NCBI GenBank assembly: GCA_946480995.1
Contig: CAMLMF010000109.1
Span: forward strand, 1-7,552
Source of the DNA: an uncultured Bdellovibrio sp.
GTDB taxonomy: Bacteria; Bdellovibrionota; Bdellovibrionia; Bdellovibrionales; Bdellovibrionaceae
Direction of reading: 5' to 3'
DNA: 7,552 bases
Shown: piece by piece, positions 6,389 to 7,552 of the stretch
Position numbering within the stretch: the stretch's first letter is position 1
How the letters are laid out: each line of letters begins with the position of its first letter
Program-made: the position numbers and the translations under genes
Notes under the pieces: generated by a model
What the model saw: only the letters and a program-made list of their open reading frames with translations
Database searches by the model: none
Told to the model about the DNA's origin: nothing

Positions 6389-6418
6389 TTGACAGATTTT
6401 GAAGTGAACTCAGATTAG
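6389..6418 (+). promoter_or_regulatory. Possible promoter before the leader ORF and yidC
   Basis: A perfect TTGACA is at 6389-6394, but the best -10 at 18 bp is GATTAG (6413-6418), only 3 of 6. If used, transcription would begin almost at the ATG of the leader ORF (6424), conflicting with the SD at 6417-6421, so readthrough from chaA is at least as likely. Confidence 0.25.
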
Positions 6419-6423
6419 GAGTC

Positions 6424-6669
6424 ATGCAGAAATATCTGTCTTTTATTTTAAGTCTCGGACTCCTTATGCTGGCAAGCGTTGTTGCTGGTATGGGCGGCTC
6501 TATGGTGGCTGATCTAGGAGTTTGGCAGGCATTTTTTCAATCTTTAATTCAAGTGGTATCTAAACCGCTTGAAGTCTTCGTCCTGGTTTTTAAGCGCGCA
6601 CGATTTTTCCCCCATGCGATCTATGATCGCCACTTCTTTTTTCAGAACACAGATCCTCTTTTGATTTAG
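6424..6669 (+). CDS. 81-residue membrane leader ORF upstream of yidC; candidate regulatory nascent peptide
   Basis: This short ORF encodes a hydrophobic N-terminal segment (about residues 4-24, signal-anchor or signal-peptide-like), then a middle with a second hydrophobic patch (about 33-56). The unusual tail (57-81) is rich in aromatic and basic residues: FKRARFFPHAIY at 57-68, HFFF at 70-73, and NTDPLLI at the end. I recognise no family. AGGAG lies two bases before the ATG, a short spacing that suggests modest initiation; an in-frame stop at 6400 rules out a longer form. The last five codons (6652-6666) contain the complement of the yidC SD. Position, size and pairing recall MifM upstream of B. 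subtilis yidC2, although the sequence is not similar. It could also be a decayed gene. Confidence 0.55.
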   Translation: MQKYLSFILSLGLLMLASVVAGMGGSMVADLGVWQAFFQSLIQVVSKPLEVFVLVFKRARFFPHAIYDRHFFFQNTDPLLI

Positions 6670-6689
6670 AACGCAGATCTCGTCTTGAT
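6643..6689 (+). repeat. Imperfect 24-nt tandem repeat at the end of the leader ORF
   Basis: Units 6643-6665 and 6667-6689 agree at 17 of 23 positions, sharing AGAAC, CAGATC and a TTGAT end. The first unit lies in the last codons of the ORF and carries the anti-SD bases; the second begins at the stop codon and forms the left arm of the inner hairpin. Confidence 0.6.
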
Positions 6690-6726
6690 CTGTTCAGAAA
6701 AAATTTAATCAAAGCACTAAAGAGGA
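6654..6726 (+). promoter_or_regulatory. yidC: RNA structure sequestering the yidC Shine-Dalgarno
   Basis: TCCTCTT (6654-6660) is complementary to AAGAGGA (6720-6726), which is the yidC SD region; taken alone the match is 8 bp (6654-6661 with 6719-6726). The adjoining TTGATT (6661-6666) pairs with AATCAA (6707-6712), giving a 13-bp helix with a 7-nt bulge on one side. The enclosed loop carries a second hairpin: GAAC-GC-AGATC (6669-6679) with GATCTGTTC (6687-6695), 9 bp with a 2-nt bulge. The 5' strand of the outer helix is translated as the end of the leader ORF, so ribosomes there would free the SD. Confidence 0.6.
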
Positions 6727-6731
6727 ATTCT

Positions 6732-7346
6732 ATGGAATATTTAACTTCGTTTATCGCGACGGTGATCGCACATCTGCATTTATTTTTAAACGACTGGAGC
6801 ATCGCCATCCTGGCACTGGCTTTAGTCATTCGCATTCTGCTGTTTCCGATTCAGATTTTTAACTTTAAGCAGCAGCGTTTGTTGCGTAAAATCCAACCGC
6901 AATTAGATCTTCTAGCGGATAAGTATAAAGAAGAACCCTTGGTTTTAATGCAAAAGATGAGTGAGCTTAAAAAACAAGAGGGTGTAAAAACAGGGATGAG
7001 CCTGCTGTCTTCATTTGTACAAATGCCTCTGTTTATTTCAATTTATAAAGTGTTTTCATCCTTGCAGACCCTCATGGGAGGAAGTTTTGCTTGGATCAGC
7101 AGCTTAGGAGCGCCAGATCCTTTATTTATTTTCCCAGCTTTGGTGGGGCTTACAACGTTCTTGCAACAGAAAATGAATCCTGCAGCAGCCCCTGCAGGCA
7201 ATCCAGGTATAAGCACGATGATGAAGTGGATGCCCGCAGTCAGTATGGTGTTTATGGTGGGTTTACCTTCGGGTTTAGTGATTTACTATGCCGCAAGCGG
7301 ATTCTTGCAGTTAGTCGGCGACTTTGTCTTACGTAAAGTCGCTTAA
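6732..7346 (+). CDS. yidC: Short YidC/Oxa1-family membrane protein insertase
   Basis: This 204-residue inner-membrane protein consists almost only of the conserved YidC core. The first core transmembrane segment (about 23-43) carries the conserved groove arginine, R34 in LALVIRILLFPIQ. A cytosolic helical hairpin follows (46-87, charged, LLRKIQPQLDLL and KKQEGV). Hydrophobic segments lie at about 89-110, 130-146 and 167-195, ending in LPSGLVIYYAASG (178-190), the family's C-terminal signature. It lacks the large periplasmic P1 domain of usual Gram-negative YidC, and thus resembles SpoIIIJ/YidC2 or Oxa1 in size. It is therefore probably a second insertase, the main one being encoded elsewhere (near rpmH/rnpA in most bacteria). 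The C-terminal tail is very short, with no basic ribosome-binding extension. Start ATG has AGAGGA five bases upstream, which is buried in the predicted leader structure. Confidence 0.9.
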   Translation: MEYLTSFIATVIAHLHLFLNDWSIAILALALVIRILLFPIQIFNFKQQRLLRKIQPQLDLLADKYKEEPLVLMQKMSELKKQEGVKTGMSLLSSFVQMPLFISIYKVFSSLQTLMGGSFAWISSLGAPDPLFIFPALVGLTTFLQQKMNPAAAPAGNPGISTMMKWMPAVSMVFMVGLPSGLVIYYAASGFLQLVGDFVLRKVA

Positions 7347-7552
7347 CTGCGCGCCAAAATGCAAAGCTCATCACAGCGTTCATTGTACTGAACTCCTGAA
7401 TGAGCTTTAACCCATTGCCATTGAACACGGCGATTTTGTAAAAGTTGATCTAATAAAATCATCTGATCGACACTGGGAATGGGGTTTGAGTTCTTTTTAA
7501 TCCAACCCTGCAGTTTCCATTCGGGAATTTTGGCTAAAGCTTCAAGAAGGAC
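7343..7552 (-). CDS. rnhA: Ribonuclease HI, C-terminal part (runs off the right edge)
   Basis: Sixty-nine codons and a stop are present on the minus strand. The fragment contains LQGWIKK, then VQWQWVKAHSGVQYNERCDEL, which matches the C-terminal half of RNase HI; that enzyme cleaves the RNA strand of RNA/DNA hybrids. The histidine of KAHSG and the aspartate of ERCDEL are ten residues apart, exactly like H124 and D134 of the E. coli active site. The protein ends soon after (CILARS), shorter at the C-terminus than E. coli RNase HI. The N-terminal part with the other catalytic acids lies outside the window. It converges on yidC, the two stop codons overlapping at 7343-7346, with no terminator between them. 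Confidence 0.92.
   Translation of the reverse strand, partial: VLLEALAKIPEWKLQGWIKKNSNPIPSVDQMILLDQLLQNRRVQWQWVKAHSGVQYNERCDELCILARS

Overview
The window looks like ordinary chromosome of a Gram-negative, probably a Bdellovibrio-like predator (Bdellovibrionota). This assignment is an inference. It rests on two small secreted proteins of no named family, a short YidC paralogue without the large periplasmic domain, and moderate GC with mixed ATG/GTG/TTG starts. No mobile element, CRISPR array, rRNA or tRNA gene is visible.

Layout. Positions 1-44 (-) hold the first codons of a gene that runs off the left edge. After a roughly 240-nt non-coding stretch comes a COG1926-type phosphoribosyltransferase (286-963, -). 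Divergent from it are a secreted HELGH metallopeptidase-like protein (1190-1939, +), a small TPR protein (2045-2413, +) and an exported protein with 14 cysteines (2557-3123, +). A strong bidirectional terminator (3148-3182) separates these from a two-gene alkylation-repair operon on the minus strand: an Ada sensor/AraC/AlkA glycosylase fusion (3682-5082) followed 12 nt later by ogt (3181-3669). Divergent again is a ChaA-type cation/proton antiporter (5257-6369, +). It is followed by an 81-codon membrane-leader ORF (6424-6669, +) and a short YidC/Oxa1-family insertase (6732-7346, +). The 3' end of rnhA (7343-7552, -) closes the window, its stop codon overlapping that of yidC.

Functional links. 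The fusion protein and Ogt together cover sensing of methyl damage, excision of N-alkylated bases and direct reversal of O6-methylguanine, so the pair looks like a compact adaptive-response unit. The most interesting part is the leader of the short yidC. The last codons of the 81-codon ORF contain an 8-nt perfect complement of the yidC Shine-Dalgarno region, and the two can form a bulged helix enclosing a second hairpin. A ribosome pausing near the end of the ORF would open the helix. This is the architecture known for MifM/YidC2 in Bacillus subtilis, here with an unrelated-looking peptide. It is a hypothesis read from sequence pairing only.
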